A stretch of 64,000 nucleotides of DNA, taken from contig NZ_JAUOEL010000002.1 of NCBI RefSeq assembly GCF_030540765.1, forward strand, positions 744,001-808,000. Reading direction: 5' to 3'. This stretch comes from Flavivirga jejuensis. Its GTDB lineage: Bacteria; Bacteroidota; Bacteroidia; Flavobacteriales; Flavobacteriaceae. Made by a program: the position numbers and the translations under genes. Of the stretch, positions 16,295-25,518 are shown in pieces; position 1 is the first letter of the stretch; each line of letters starts with the position of its first letter. The notes beneath the pieces were generated by a model. That model saw only the letters and a program-made list of their open reading frames with translations, was not told where the DNA came from and did not search any database.

Positions 16295-17443
16295 ATGACA
16301 AGAGCTGAAGCGCGAATCAAAAAAGTTATTACCTTTTTTGAAAACAAAGACACTTTTCTAGGGTATCGGAAACTTATGGATTGTGCTATTGATACTCAAA
16401 ACTTAGATATTTACAACCATGTTATAGCATTAACCGATTGGAAAGAAAAATTTCCTAATGAAGAAGATGAATTAATAAAAAGAAGCCTTCAAGCTCTAAA
16501 TAAAATTTCTAAAATTCCAGTTGAAGACCATAACACTAAATCCCCTGTGATAATGGGCTCAAACCTTATTAAGAGCTATGGTCTTAATCGTTTTAAACTA
16601 GGTCCAATTTCTATGAACATCCATAAAGGGGACGTATATGGATTGGTGGGAGAAAATGGAAATGGAAAAACTACCTTATTAAGAATTTTAGCTAAAGAAC
16701 TAAAACACAACGAAGGCACTTTGGAATTTAATTTTAATAAAGCTTTTAATAACAACTATGATTTACGTTCCAATTTGGTATATATTCCACAACGAACTCA
16801 AAAATGGTACGGTAGTCTTAAAGATAATTTAAAATTTGTTTTATCAAACTACGGCATAAGCCCTGAGGAAAATGAAACTAGAGTTTTAATGATGATCGCT
16901 CGTTTAGGTTTATGGAATTATAAACATTTAAAATGGAACGAATTATCTTCTGGATATAAAATGCGGTTTGAGTTAGCTAGAACATTATTAAGACAACCTG
17001 AATTACTACTTTTAGACGAACCATTAGCCAACTTAGATGTGTTAGCACAACAAGTTATTTTAGAAGATTTAAAATCGATTTGCAATTCTATTAATAATCC
17101 CATCGCATTAATATTAAGTTCCCAGCAATTGTATGAAGTCGAAAAGGTATCAGATAAAGTCATATATCTTAAAAACGGCATTTATGAAGATCAAAATACG
17201 ATTACAAACACTAATAATTATTTAATAGTAGAAATTGATTGTAATTGCGAAAGAGAGACGCTCAAACAAATTTTCGCAGGGTTAAACCTAGAAAGATTAG
17301 TTTTTAATGGTGGTATTTTTGTTGCTTATTTCCCTATTGAAACGGCTTTTTCTTTGGTTCTTGAAACTTTAGGAAAGCACAAAATTGATGTTACTTATAC
17401 ACGTAACATCACAAAATCTACAAGACGTTTCTTTGTTTCTTAA
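16295..17443 (+). CDS. ABC transporter ATP-binding protein with helical N-terminal extension
   Basis: 382 residues. The first 80 residues are helical and not part of the ATPase fold. The nucleotide-binding domain follows with Walker A GENGNGKTT (Lys125), signature LSSGYKMRFELAR, Walker B LLLLDEP and a D-loop ANLDV. The C-terminal 80 residues (NYLIVEIDCNCERETLKQIF) are an accessory domain. The next gene begins 10 bp downstream and encodes a polytopic membrane protein that is the likely permease partner. The signature has SSG rather than SGG. Transport direction is unknown. Confidence 0.88.
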   Translation: MTRAEARIKKVITFFENKDTFLGYRKLMDCAIDTQNLDIYNHVIALTDWKEKFPNEEDELIKRSLQALNKISKIPVEDHNTKSPVIMGSNLIKSYGLNRFKLGPISMNIHKGDVYGLVGENGNGKTTLLRILAKELKHNEGTLEFNFNKAFNNNYDLRSNLVYIPQRTQKWYGSLKDNLKFVLSNYGISPEENETRVLMMIARLGLWNYKHLKWNELSSGYKMRFELARTLLRQPELLLLDEPLANLDVLAQQVILEDLKSICNSINNPIALILSSQQLYEVEKVSDKVIYLKNGIYEDQNTITNTNNYLIVEIDCNCERETLKQIFAGLNLERLVFNGGIFVAYFPIETAFSLVLETLGKHKIDVTYTRNITKSTRRFFVS

Positions 17444-17453
17444 AGCCAAATCA

Positions 17454-19196
17454 ATGAAAAAATTTATTTACAAAACCAATCAATATTTACTTGAAAATTA
17501 TCCCATAATTTGGAACACAAAATTAGTTTGGGTCTTATTATCTGCACTAATTCTACATATTTTATTCTTTATTTTTGGATTCTTAGCTATTTCAAATCCA
17601 GAAATTTTACACGAATATGGTGCTGGGGATATCTTCTTTGATAATGGTACTGTTTTTATAAGTATTATTTTATCAATATTACTACTTGTTACATGGCTTA
17701 TTTTTCTATTTAAGAATAATGCTTTTAAAAGTTTTTATCCAACATCTAGACAAAAATTATTTAAACAATTTTTAATTTATTTAATTATAACATTCTTTTC
17801 TACTACGTTTTTTATTTCATACAATTTGGGGGTTAAGTCTTATATCACATCCAAATATGATGATGAAAGAATAGAAAAAGAGATTACCACATCCAATACT
17901 GCTGCATTATTTTTCTCAAAAAACATACAAGACTACACCATTAATCAGCGTAGATATCCGCAGCCATTCAATACATTATACTGCGAAGTTTATAATGGAA
18001 AAAACATAAATAAAGATAACATATTTTTAAGTTTTTTAGATTATGAATATCGATTTTATACGCTTTATAAAAAAGAAGGAACACTAAGCCAAGGATTCTC
18101 AGACCCCAATTATAAAGGATTTGTGTATCACAAAACCAAAGACACTCTTAGAACATACTTTTATAAAGATTCAATTTTTGATGTTTCAAATTTAGTTCAA
18201 AATGCAAATCCTAATTATTTTAATTACTCAAAAACCTTTTATCAATCTAAAAAGAGAAAATTAAAATATGGAGACACGAAGTATGATGAGTATGTTTATA
18301 CACAAGAACAAAATTTTACTAAAACTAATGAATTAAGTAATAAACAAGGGCACAACCTTTTAAAACGGAATGACGCTAGTGAGATCAAGCAAATTTTGAC
18401 TGATTTTTTAGTGATTAGTGATCTGTATAAAATTAAACATGATCTAACTGTTAATATATGGTTTGACATGGTATACCATCCAGCCGAAAACTTTAAATTA
18501 AAACACTTAATTAGAAACGAACCTAAGTCCACACTACTATATGCTTCTAACAACCCTGAAACTGCTATTGATACTTTTTATGAAGAACATATTACGGATT
18601 ATTATCTAGATCATGATTCTTTATATAGAGCTTTTGAAAATATTGAAGACATAAAAACAAGTGAACCCTTTTTAGAAAGCATTCATTTTTTTATGTGGTT
18701 TTCATTCTTTTTTTCAGCCTTAATATTTATGTTTAGAGTTACAGGACTAAAATCACTACTCTTTACAATTATAAGCATGGGTATATTAACCATACTTGTA
18801 ACCTTACTAACCGTACTTTACGCATATATAACCAAATTTGATGATAATAGCATTGGTTATTTTGCATCCTACTTAACCTTTATATTAGGCTCCATTATTT
18901 TATCCATTCCATTATTTTATGCGAAAAAAATTAAAAAGCTCGTTGTAGCTATTTGCTTAAACATATCTATTATTGGTTTTATTCTTTATACCTTTTTAAT
19001 AATTACAATAATATCCTTACACCAATCTGATGCATGTGTTGGAAATTATTCTTTTAATTTTAATAATAAAGATTGTTTTAATTTAATGGGAAGTTTAGGT
19101 GTAAATTGGAGTTATATCTTATTCATAATTAATTTGCTTTTTGTCTATTTTTATTCTGCTGTGATAAAAAACTGGAAAGCTTTACCAGAAGGGTAA
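17454..19196 (+). CDS. Polytopic membrane protein, probable ABC permease partner
   Basis: 580 residues from the ATG at 17454; the longer frame before it overlaps the ATPase gene and is rejected. Predicted helices near 25-50 (LVWVLLSALILHILFFIF), 65-90, 105-125, then a large soluble loop (about 130-400), and five or so helices from about 415 to 575 (MWFSFFFSALIFMFRVTGL, ILTILVTLLTVLYAYI, FILGSIILSIPLFYA). A big external loop between helices 3 and 4 is typical of some ABC exporters. Tight spacing to the ATPase supports partnership. Family not recognised. Confidence 0.8.
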   Translation: MKKFIYKTNQYLLENYPIIWNTKLVWVLLSALILHILFFIFGFLAISNPEILHEYGAGDIFFDNGTVFISIILSILLLVTWLIFLFKNNAFKSFYPTSRQKLFKQFLIYLIITFFSTTFFISYNLGVKSYITSKYDDERIEKEITTSNTAALFFSKNIQDYTINQRRYPQPFNTLYCEVYNGKNINKDNIFLSFLDYEYRFYTLYKKEGTLSQGFSDPNYKGFVYHKTKDTLRTYFYKDSIFDVSNLVQNANPNYFNYSKTFYQSKKRKLKYGDTKYDEYVYTQEQNFTKTNELSNKQGHNLLKRNDASEIKQILTDFLVISDLYKIKHDLTVNIWFDMVYHPAENFKLKHLIRNEPKSTLLYASNNPETAIDTFYEEHITDYYLDHDSLYRAFENIEDIKTSEPFLESIHFFMWFSFFFSALIFMFRVTGLKSLLFTIISMGILTILVTLLTVLYAYITKFDDNSIGYFASYLTFILGSIILSIPLFYAKKIKKLVVAICLNISIIGFILYTFLIITIISLHQSDACVGNYSFNFNNKDCFNLMGSLGVNWSYILFIINLLFVYFYSAVIKNWKALPEG

Positions 19197-19219
19197 CTAA
19201 CAAAATTATCTATTTTTAA

Positions 19220-20845
19220 ATGAAACTAGTAAAAACGAATACAAAATACCTCACCTTTTATTTATTTATAGCATGCTTTACTTTATTGCTAAACGCTTGT
19301 AAAGACAACAAATTAACTAGTAAAGATCATTTAGTTTTTAGGTACAATGAGCATAAAAACATAAATACTTTAGACCCTGCCTTTTCCAGAACTTTACAAG
19401 ATACCTGGGTAAGTAATCAGTTATTTAATGGATTGGTACAAATGGATAATGAATTGAATATTATTCCATCTATTGCAAAAAACTGGATCATATCTGAAGA
19501 TGGGTTAACTTACTCCTTTTCGTTACGAGACGATGTTTATTTTCATAAACATGAATTATTTGGAAAAGATTCAACAAGAGTCGTTGTTGCAGAAGATTTT
19601 AAATATAGCTTCAACCGATTAAGAGATGAAAAAATTGCAGCTCCTGGAAACTGGGTATTAAAAAAGGTAGATAACTTTGAAGCTGTGAACGATACACTTT
19701 TTAAAATTGTATTAAAACAATCTTTTCCTGCATTTATAGGGTTATTATCTATGAAATACTGTTCTGTTATTCCTAAAGAGGTCGCAGAACATTATGGTAG
19801 TGATTTTAGATCGAATCCTATAGGTACTGGTCCTTTTATATTTAAACGTTGGGAAGAAAATGTTAAGCTTGTTTTTAGAAAAAACGACCACTATTTTGAA
19901 AAAGATGAAAATGGAAATGATTTGCCTTATTTAGAAGCAGTAGCTATAACCTTTTTACCAGACAAACAAAGTGAGTTTTTACAATTTGCTCAAGGAAACA
20001 TAGATTTCTTAAACGGTATGGATGTTTCTTATAAAGACGAATTACTGACAGCAGACGGACAGCTTCGAAGTACTTATGCAGAGACTGTAAATATGGTTCA
20101 AGGTCCTTATCTAAATACAGAATATTTAGGGTTTTACTTAGATTCTAAAACCCCCGAAATACAATCTGAATTAATACGAAAAGCTATTAATTATGGATTT
20201 GATAGAAAAAAAATGATGATATTTTTAAACAACGATATAGGCAACCCTGCAAACGGAGGCTTTATTCCAAAAGGCCTAGCTGGATATAATGAATCTATTG
20301 GTTTTACTTACCAACCAAGAAAGGCTAAACAATTGGTCGAACAATTCAAAAAAGAAAGTGGTATATCAAAACCTGAGATTAATTTAACCACAACCAGTAA
20401 CTACTTAAGTTTTTGTGAATTCATTCAACGTGAACTTCAAAAAACAGGGTTAATAATTAATGTAGATGTTATGCCTGAGGCAAGCCTAAGGGCTGCTAGG
20501 TCAAATGGAAAAGTAGACATGTTTAGAAGTTCTTGGATAGCAGATTATCTAGATGCCGAAAACTATTTATCTATTTTTTATAGTAAGAATTTTGCTCCCA
20601 AGGGTTCTAACTATTTTCACTTTAAAAATACATTATTTGATAGTTTATACAATAAAGCTTTTACTATTACCAACATTGAAGAGAGAAAGCATTTATACAC
20701 AACCATGGATTCTCTAGTTATGCAAAAGGCCATTATTGTACCCTTATTCTATGATGAAGTCGTTCATTTTAAAAGAAAAAACGTTTCTAGTCTTGGAATT
20801 AATCCTATTAATTTATTAGATTTAAGACGGGTTAAAAAAGATTGA
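19220..20845 (+). CDS. Family-5 extracellular solute-binding lipoprotein (peptide-type ABC)
   Basis: 541 residues: signal peptide with lipobox (LLNAC, Cys at about 27) and an SBP_bac_5 fold: INTLDPAFSRTLQDTWVSNQ, LVQMDNELNIIPSIAKNW, YSFSLRDDVYFHK, NPIGTGPFIFKRW, IRKAINYGFDRKKM. The closing region SIFYSKNFAPKGSNYF and EIKR-type C-terminus are intact. It would bind oligopeptides or related solutes in the periplasm. It is 23 bp after the membrane protein gene, but the usual OppB/OppC-type permeases are absent from the window, so how it couples to transport is unclear. Confidence 0.9.
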   Translation: MKLVKTNTKYLTFYLFIACFTLLLNACKDNKLTSKDHLVFRYNEHKNINTLDPAFSRTLQDTWVSNQLFNGLVQMDNELNIIPSIAKNWIISEDGLTYSFSLRDDVYFHKHELFGKDSTRVVVAEDFKYSFNRLRDEKIAAPGNWVLKKVDNFEAVNDTLFKIVLKQSFPAFIGLLSMKYCSVIPKEVAEHYGSDFRSNPIGTGPFIFKRWEENVKLVFRKNDHYFEKDENGNDLPYLEAVAITFLPDKQSEFLQFAQGNIDFLNGMDVSYKDELLTADGQLRSTYAETVNMVQGPYLNTEYLGFYLDSKTPEIQSELIRKAINYGFDRKKMMIFLNNDIGNPANGGFIPKGLAGYNESIGFTYQPRKAKQLVEQFKKESGISKPEINLTTTSNYLSFCEFIQRELQKTGLIINVDVMPEASLRAARSNGKVDMFRSSWIADYLDAENYLSIFYSKNFAPKGSNYFHFKNTLFDSLYNKAFTITNIEERKHLYTTMDSLVMQKAIIVPLFYDEVVHFKRKNVSSLGINPINLLDLRRVKKD

Positions 20846-20849
20846 CACG

Positions 20850-21533
20850 TTACTGCTTTACATGTTCCTTTATAACCCCGAAAGTAATAAAATATACTCC
20901 CATACCATAAAACAACATAATTAAAACATCTTGCATTGGCAGGTCTGTTTTAAATGTTTTTATTGTTATCATACTCTCAGAAAACATATAAAAAATAACA
21001 CCGAGAAGCACATATAAATAACTACCTCTATCTACAACAACTTTTCTTAAAAAAGCAAATTGAATCAGTAATAATGATATAAAAAAGCTAAGCAACGCTG
21101 GTACAAAAAAGTTCCTTAAACTATTAAAAAGTAAACTCACAATAAAAACGGTATAAGCAAATACTATTATAGAAAAAGGGATCAGGCTGGCAATATTAAA
21201 ATCTACCCTATGGGAAAATCGTAAACTTAAAAAGACCTTTGCTAAAGCAAAAACAAACACACTAATACCTAAACAAACAACATTAGTATGGTTTATAATA
21301 ATTATATCTCCCAATAGAAAGCAAGATAGCGCCAAGATCATCCATAATTTTTTTTTCTTTCTCTTCTCTACAGTATTAAAATAATAATACAAAAATAAAA
21401 ATAGTATTATTGGTGGTTTAGAAATATAACGATATGGAAAAGCATCACAGCTTATTTTAACTAAAATATCTATAGTTAAAATAACAAAAAAAACAATACT
21501 AGATTTTCTTTCGTTTTTTAAAATATGTAACAT
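20850..21533 (-). CDS. YhhN (lysoplasmalogenase/TMEM86-like) membrane protein
   Basis: 227 residues with about eight membrane helices. It shows the family pattern YRYISKPPIILFLFLYYYF, LALSCFLLGDIIII (catalytic-type Asp in LGD) and GISVFVFALAKVFLSLRF, and a late conserved region VLLGVIFYMFSESMITIKTF. Members hydrolyse vinyl-ether lysolipids in eukaryotes; the bacterial function is less clear. It converges with the solute-binding gene with only 4 bp between stop codons, with no visible terminator. Confidence 0.8.
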   Translation of the reverse strand: MLHILKNERKSSIVFFVILTIDILVKISCDAFPYRYISKPPIILFLFLYYYFNTVEKRKKKKLWMILALSCFLLGDIIIINHTNVVCLGISVFVFALAKVFLSLRFSHRVDFNIASLIPFSIIVFAYTVFIVSLLFNSLRNFFVPALLSFFISLLLIQFAFLRKVVVDRGSYLYVLLGVIFYMFSESMITIKTFKTDLPMQDVLIMLFYGMGVYFITFGVIKEHVKQ

Positions 21534-21918
21534 TGTTTATCTTTTTTGGGGCTAGGATAAATATCTACATAACTCTAAAAGTTATAAGGACAGCAATATA
21601 AGAAAATAATTACATCTTAATCAGATAGAACGATAATTAAAAATCAGTAAGTAAATAACATTAAAAAAAAGAATTTATACCAATTATTATTTAAAATGGG
21701 TTATAAATAATTTGGATTATATTTTGTTCAGATAAGGTAGAAAATTCTATCATATCATTAGTCATGGTTTTAGTTTATATTGAAATATGAGCAAAATAGA
21801 AATCGAAAACCCATAAACTCCTATTTTTAGGAACCAAACAAATTATATAGGTTATTTTGAGTGATAATTGGTATTAGTCCAATCACATCAGCTTATTTTT
21901 AACCTATCATATAACTAA
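21534..21918. other. 385-bp intergenic region containing a MITE-like element
   Basis: No coding potential on either strand. Its centre is the 198-bp element at 21677-21874 with inverted ends; the remaining flanks are plain AT-rich DNA. Confidence 0.6.
21677..21874. repeat. MITE-like element with about 29-bp terminal inverted repeats
   Basis: Left end starts ATACCAATTATTATTTAAAA and the complement of the right end starts ATACCAATTATCACTCAAAA; over 29 bp about 23 positions pair. The inside is AT-rich and non-coding, with an imperfect internal pairing (AACCCATAAACTCC region). No transposase. Target-site duplication not clear. Confidence 0.65.
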
Positions 21919-22248
21919 CTACTCTTCAGTATTTTTACCAATATCTTGAATTTCATCTTTTATAACAACTACTGTTTTTTTCCATTTTTTTTCTAGTATA
22001 ATGTAAAATAAATATACCACACCAATTCCAAGCGGTAAAGCTATTATGTTTATCATTAAACTATTCTCCAAGTCTATATCTACTATCCCGAACTCAATTA
22101 AAACTCCTAAAACGATTCCAACCATAAAAGTTCCTGCATAATAAACAACAACACTTAATATAGCGTATAACCATTTATTTTGGTTGTATTCTTCCGATAA
22201 ATCATAAAATCTTTTTCCAATAAAATAAATAAGTAAAATTCCTAACAT
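21919..22248 (-). CDS. Small membrane protein
   Basis: 109 residues with three likely membrane helices (MLGILLIYFIGKRFYDL, LYAILSVVVYYAGTFMVGIV, NIIALPLGIGVVYLFYIIL) and a charged cytoplasmic tail ending DEIQDIGKNTEE. Family not recognised. It lies 9 bp after the PD40 gene in the same direction and is probably co-transcribed. Confidence 0.7.
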   Translation of the reverse strand: MLGILLIYFIGKRFYDLSEEYNQNKWLYAILSVVVYYAGTFMVGIVLGVLIEFGIVDIDLENSLMINIIALPLGIGVVYLFYIILEKKWKKTVVVIKDEIQDIGKNTEE

Positions 22249-22257
22249 AAAATATTT

Positions 22258-23172
22258 TTAGTTTTGTTTAAAATAATAAATATCATCATCCCCCTTACCT
22301 TCTGGTCTTTTTGATGAAAAATATCCCGTTTTATTTTCGGAATCAATAATCAAACAGAAATCGTCTTGTTTACTATTTATTGGCTGGGGCAATTTTTCGG
22401 CTTTTTCAAAAGTTCCATCATCATTCATAACACTCTTATAAATATCGAAGCCTCCAAAGCCATTTGGTCTGTTCGAGGCAAAATACAAGGTATTATTAGC
22501 ACTTATAAAAGGGAACATATCTCGACTATAAGAATTTATTTTACTTCCTAAGTTTTTTGGTTTGCTAAAAGTATTATTCTCTAAAATAGCTACCTTAAAA
22601 ATATCTGAACCTCCTCGAGTGGTTTCTTTCCCTCCTCTTTCGTTTGCTGTAAAATAAAGTGTTTTTCCATCATTACTTATTGCTGGATGTGCATAAGAAT
22701 ATTTTGGCTTACAAAATGGTAGAACTTTAAAATTAGTCCACCCCAATCCAGTTTTAAACTCGCCCACCTTAAGATGGAAATTTTCCATATTAAAATCTCC
22801 TTTAGGTTTATTTTTATAAGTATATCTTGTCGTTAAATATAATTGTTTTCCGTCTCGAGATATCGTAGCGCTTGTTATGTGAGATATATTCTCCTTAGGA
22901 TCTATTATTATTTGGTCTATATTACTAATACGACCATCATTAGATAAATCTCCTTGAAAAACAGTTAGTATTGGTACACCTTGAAACCGTTTTAACCTTC
23001 CTTTTTTATCGAGTAAGTTCGTTGTGAAAATAATTTTTTTACTTGCAATTTGCATTAATCCAAAATGTGGATGCTCACTATTTATATCTAGATTAGTAAC
23101 AGTATATACCTCAGTTTGGGAAAAACTAAGCAAGCTAAATAAAGACATATATAATCCCCAAAAAACCTTCAT
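22258..23172 (-). CDS. PD40 (WD40-like TolB-type) beta-propeller protein
   Basis: 304 residues with signal peptide (LYMSLFSLLSFSQ). Propeller blades are marked by SRDGKQLYLTTRY, SNDGKTLYFTANERGGKETT, SANNTLYFASNRPNGFGGFD and KTGYFSSKRPEGKGDDDIYY. The last two match the GxGGxDIY pattern seen in OmpA-linked PD40 proteins of Bacteroidota. No OmpA domain follows. Probably periplasmic, exact role unknown. Confidence 0.88.
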   Translation of the reverse strand: MKVFWGLYMSLFSLLSFSQTEVYTVTNLDINSEHPHFGLMQIASKKIIFTTNLLDKKGRLKRFQGVPILTVFQGDLSNDGRISNIDQIIIDPKENISHITSATISRDGKQLYLTTRYTYKNKPKGDFNMENFHLKVGEFKTGLGWTNFKVLPFCKPKYSYAHPAISNDGKTLYFTANERGGKETTRGGSDIFKVAILENNTFSKPKNLGSKINSYSRDMFPFISANNTLYFASNRPNGFGGFDIYKSVMNDDGTFEKAEKLPQPINSKQDDFCLIIDSENKTGYFSSKRPEGKGDDDIYYFKQN

Positions 23173-23209
23173 AATCTAATTTAGATTTGAATAAAGGTAC
23201 TAAAAAGTT

Positions 23210-24385
23210 TTATTCTCTTCTATATATCTTAGTTTCTTCAAATACATGTTCCAAAATAGCCTGATCTTGTTCTGTGAATTCTTCTTTACGTCTGGACATA
23301 ACCACATCTGCCACCTCAAATGCTTTTTTAGTTAAATAGGTTGTAAAACCACCGCTACCTCCCCAGCTAAAACTGGGTATAAAATTTCTTGGAAACCCAC
23401 TACCAAAAACATTGGCGCTTACCCCCACAACTGTTCCTGTATTAAACATGGTATTAATACCACATTTACTATGATCCCCCATCATTAAACCACAAAACTG
23501 TAATCCTGTTTTTGCAAAACCCTCAGTCTCATAATCCCATAAACGCACTTCTGCATAATTATTTTTTAAATTAGAAGTATTAGTATCTGCACCTAAATTA
23601 CACCATTCTCCCAAAACAGAATTCCCTAAGAAGCCTTCATGTCCTTTATTTGAATTAGCAAATAAAACGGAGTTATTAATCTCTCCCCCTACTTTACTAT
23701 AAGGCCCAACTGTTGTTGGTCCATAAATTTTTGTAGCCATTTTAACGATGGCGTGTCCACACAAAGCAAAAGGGCCACGTATCATAGCACCTTCCATTAT
23801 TAATGTATTTTTACCTATATATATAGGACCTTTACTAGCATTAAGTGTTACGAATTCCAATTTAGCACCTGCTTCAATAAAAATATTCTCTGGAGCTATA
23901 ATATTGTTATTCGATGGGATAGGTTGCGATGTTCTATCTTTTGTAATCAAGTTAAAGTCTTCTTGTATGGCTTCACCATTTATAGAAAATATATCCCAAG
24001 TATTTTCTATCGTTATAATAGTATCGCTAAATTCAAATCTTTCAAAACGATCAAAATCAATATCATCTTGCGCTTCTTTAGCAAAAAAAGCAATCACATC
24101 TTCTCCTTTAAAAATGGCTTGATTTTCTTTTAAACCTTTAATCATTTCTACCAACTCTAAATTTGGAAGGCAAGACGCATTAATCATCACATTCTCTTCC
24201 ATTTCTACCATTGGGTATTTATCAGACAAATAATCTTCTGTAACCGTAGTTGTAGTTGTCTCTAAAAAAAATTCCCATTTTTCCCGAATGGTAAGAATTC
24301 CGACTCTAATATCGGCGACTGGTCTGGTGAATGTAAATGGCAACAAATTGTTACGAGAAGATCCATCAAAAAGAATGTAATTCAT
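23210..24385 (-). CDS. GlmU-like sugar nucleotidyltransferase/acetyltransferase (Bacteroidota type)
   Basis: 391 residues beginning NYILFDGSSRNNLLPFTFTR, typical of the alternative GlmU family (TIGR03991 type) of Bacteroidota. The N-terminal half is a reduced nucleotidyltransferase-like domain. The C-terminal half, from about 170, is a left-handed beta helix (IEAGAKLEFVTLNASKGPIY, IGKNTLIMEGAMIRGPFALC, VGPYSKVGGEINNSVLF), with a late FIPSFSWGGSGGF motif. It probably makes UDP-GlcNAc or a related sugar nucleotide for the cell envelope. The gene is followed 38 bp later by the PD40 gene. Confidence 0.88.
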   Translation of the reverse strand: MNYILFDGSSRNNLLPFTFTRPVADIRVGILTIREKWEFFLETTTTTVTEDYLSDKYPMVEMEENVMINASCLPNLELVEMIKGLKENQAIFKGEDVIAFFAKEAQDDIDFDRFERFEFSDTIITIENTWDIFSINGEAIQEDFNLITKDRTSQPIPSNNNIIAPENIFIEAGAKLEFVTLNASKGPIYIGKNTLIMEGAMIRGPFALCGHAIVKMATKIYGPTTVGPYSKVGGEINNSVLFANSNKGHEGFLGNSVLGEWCNLGADTNTSNLKNNYAEVRLWDYETEGFAKTGLQFCGLMMGDHSKCGINTMFNTGTVVGVSANVFGSGFPRNFIPSFSWGGSGGFTTYLTKKAFEVADVVMSRRKEEFTEQDQAILEHVFEETKIYRRE

Positions 24386-24481
24386 AAAAAGTTAAAGTTT
24401 ATGATTAGAAGCTAAAAGTCTTTACGCTTATATTGAACATTGTTTATATATTCAAAAGTAACTTAATTAGATAAAACAAAA

Positions 24482-24506
24482 AAGCCTTTCAGTTTATGAA
24501 AGGCTT
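24482..24506 (-). terminator. rpmE2 terminator
   Basis: Stem AAGCCTTTCA / TGAAAGGCTT with loop GTTTA; the leftward transcript ends in a T-run. Located 32 bp past the rpmE2 stop. Confidence 0.88.
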
Positions 24507-24537
24507 AATAAATATTAAATATCGTATTACGCTTAAA

Positions 24538-24789
24538 TTATTTCTTAAATTTCGCGTATTTAGTTTTGAATTTATCAATACGACCAGCAGTATCTACTAA
24601 TTTAGATTTACCAGTGTAATATGGATGTGATGTTCTTGATATCTCCATTTTAACAAGTGGATACTCAACTCCATCAACCTCTAAAGTTTCATTCGTATCT
24701 GCAGTAGACTTTGTTAAAAACACATCGTCGTTAGACATATCTTTAAATGCTACTAATCTATAATTTTCTGGATGTATACCTTTTCTCAT
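24538..24789 (-). CDS. rpmE2: 50S ribosomal protein bL31, type B
   Basis: 83 residues, [38 protein letters not shown] and [20 protein letters not shown]. The zinc CxxC pairs of type A bL31 are absent, marking the Zn-independent form. The start at 24789 was chosen because the longer frame carries a TAAATTTG promoter box inside its extra N-terminal part and bL31 proteins begin MKKGIHP-like. Monocistronic, with its own terminator. Confidence 0.96.
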   Translation of the reverse strand: MRKGIHPENYRLVAFKDMSNDDVFLTKSTADTNETLEVDGVEYPLVKMEISRTSHPYYTGKSKLVDTAGRIDKFKTKYAKFKK

Positions 24790-24825
24790 CGCTAAATGCT
24801 TTTTATTCTTTACAATTTTGGACTG

Positions 24826-24833
24826 CAAATTTA
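24826..24833 (-). promoter_or_regulatory. Probable rpmE2 promoter -7 box
   Basis: TAAATTTG on the leftward strand, 37 bp before the bL31 ATG; it rules out the upstream in-frame start. Confidence 0.55.
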
Positions 24834-24899
24834 AGGTTTTTTTATAAACGCACAACATTTTTATTATTTTTTATTTCGATCTCATATGTAACGTTTCAT

Positions 24900-24907
24900 T
24901 ATATTTG
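24900..24907 (+). promoter_or_regulatory. Probable promoter -7 box of the DUF4199 gene
   Basis: TATATTTG fits TANNTTTG and lies 38 bp before the ATG; the leftward rpmE2 promoter is 70 bp away, so the two genes are divergent. Confidence 0.5.
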
Positions 24908-24945
24908 AATACTTATAAATCAACTAACATTTTAAACAAAAAAAT

Positions 24946-25479
24946 ATGGAAAAATCATTGAAATCTATAGCCTCAAATTACGGATTATATTTAGGGGCAA
25001 TTCTTTCCCTTTTAACACTTATTGGATATGCTGTTAGTCTCGATTTATTCACCAAAATATGGTTCGGGATTGGTTTTTTACTTATTATTATTGTACTAGG
25101 TATAATATCTGTTTCTAATTCAAAAAAATCTTTAGGCGGATTTATTAGTTTCAAGAATGCATTCACTTCTTATTTTATAACCATTTTAATTGGTCTTATA
25201 GTAAGTGCCGTTGTAAGTATTATTATCTTTAATTTTATTGACCCCGATGCAGCAAAAACTTTACAAGAGAAAATAATTGAAACACAAATACAACGACTGG
25301 AGAGCTTTAACGTTCCTAGTGAGGCAATCGCAGAGACCCTGGAGAAAATGGAATCGCAAGGTAATATGTACTCTATAGGTAACATTTTACAATCTATTGT
25401 TTGGCAACTTGCAGGATTTAGTGTGGTTGGATTAATAGTAGCAGCTGTAATGAAAAAAAGTAACCCAGACACAGAATAA
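24946..25479 (+). CDS. DUF4199 domain membrane protein
   Basis: 177 residues with four membrane helices (LYLGAILSLLTLIGYAVSL, IWFGIGFLLIIIVLGIISV, FTSYFITILIGLIVSAVVSI, LAGFSVVGLIVAAVM). Between helices 3 and 4 a helical loop (DAAKTLQEKIIETQIQRLES) faces one side. The segment GGFISFKNAFTSYF is characteristic of DUF4199. In Bacteroidota this gene usually sits just before a family-2 glycosyltransferase, as here (39 bp). Function unknown. Confidence 0.9.
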   Translation: MEKSLKSIASNYGLYLGAILSLLTLIGYAVSLDLFTKIWFGIGFLLIIIVLGIISVSNSKKSLGGFISFKNAFTSYFITILIGLIVSAVVSIIIFNFIDPDAAKTLQEKIIETQIQRLESFNVPSEAIAETLEKMESQGNMYSIGNILQSIVWQLAGFSVVGLIVAAVMKKSNPDTE

Positions 25480-25485
25480 ATTCAT

Positions 25486-25493
25486 TATTTTTG
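25486..25493 (+). promoter_or_regulatory. Possible promoter -7 box before the glycosyltransferase
   Basis: TATTTTTG, 26 bp before the ATG and directly after the DUF4199 stop codon; fits TANNTTTG. Confidence 0.4.
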
Positions 25494-25518
25494 AATATTG
25501 AATTTTGAAAATATTTAA

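Noticed and set aside
17385-17453. Longer start of the membrane protein behind the ABC ATPase
   Set aside because: This part lies inside the ATPase coding region; ATG at 17454 gives a natural start next to the ATPase stop.
24790-24858. N-terminal extension of bL31
   Set aside because: bL31 proteins begin MRKGIHP-like, and a promoter box falls inside the extension.
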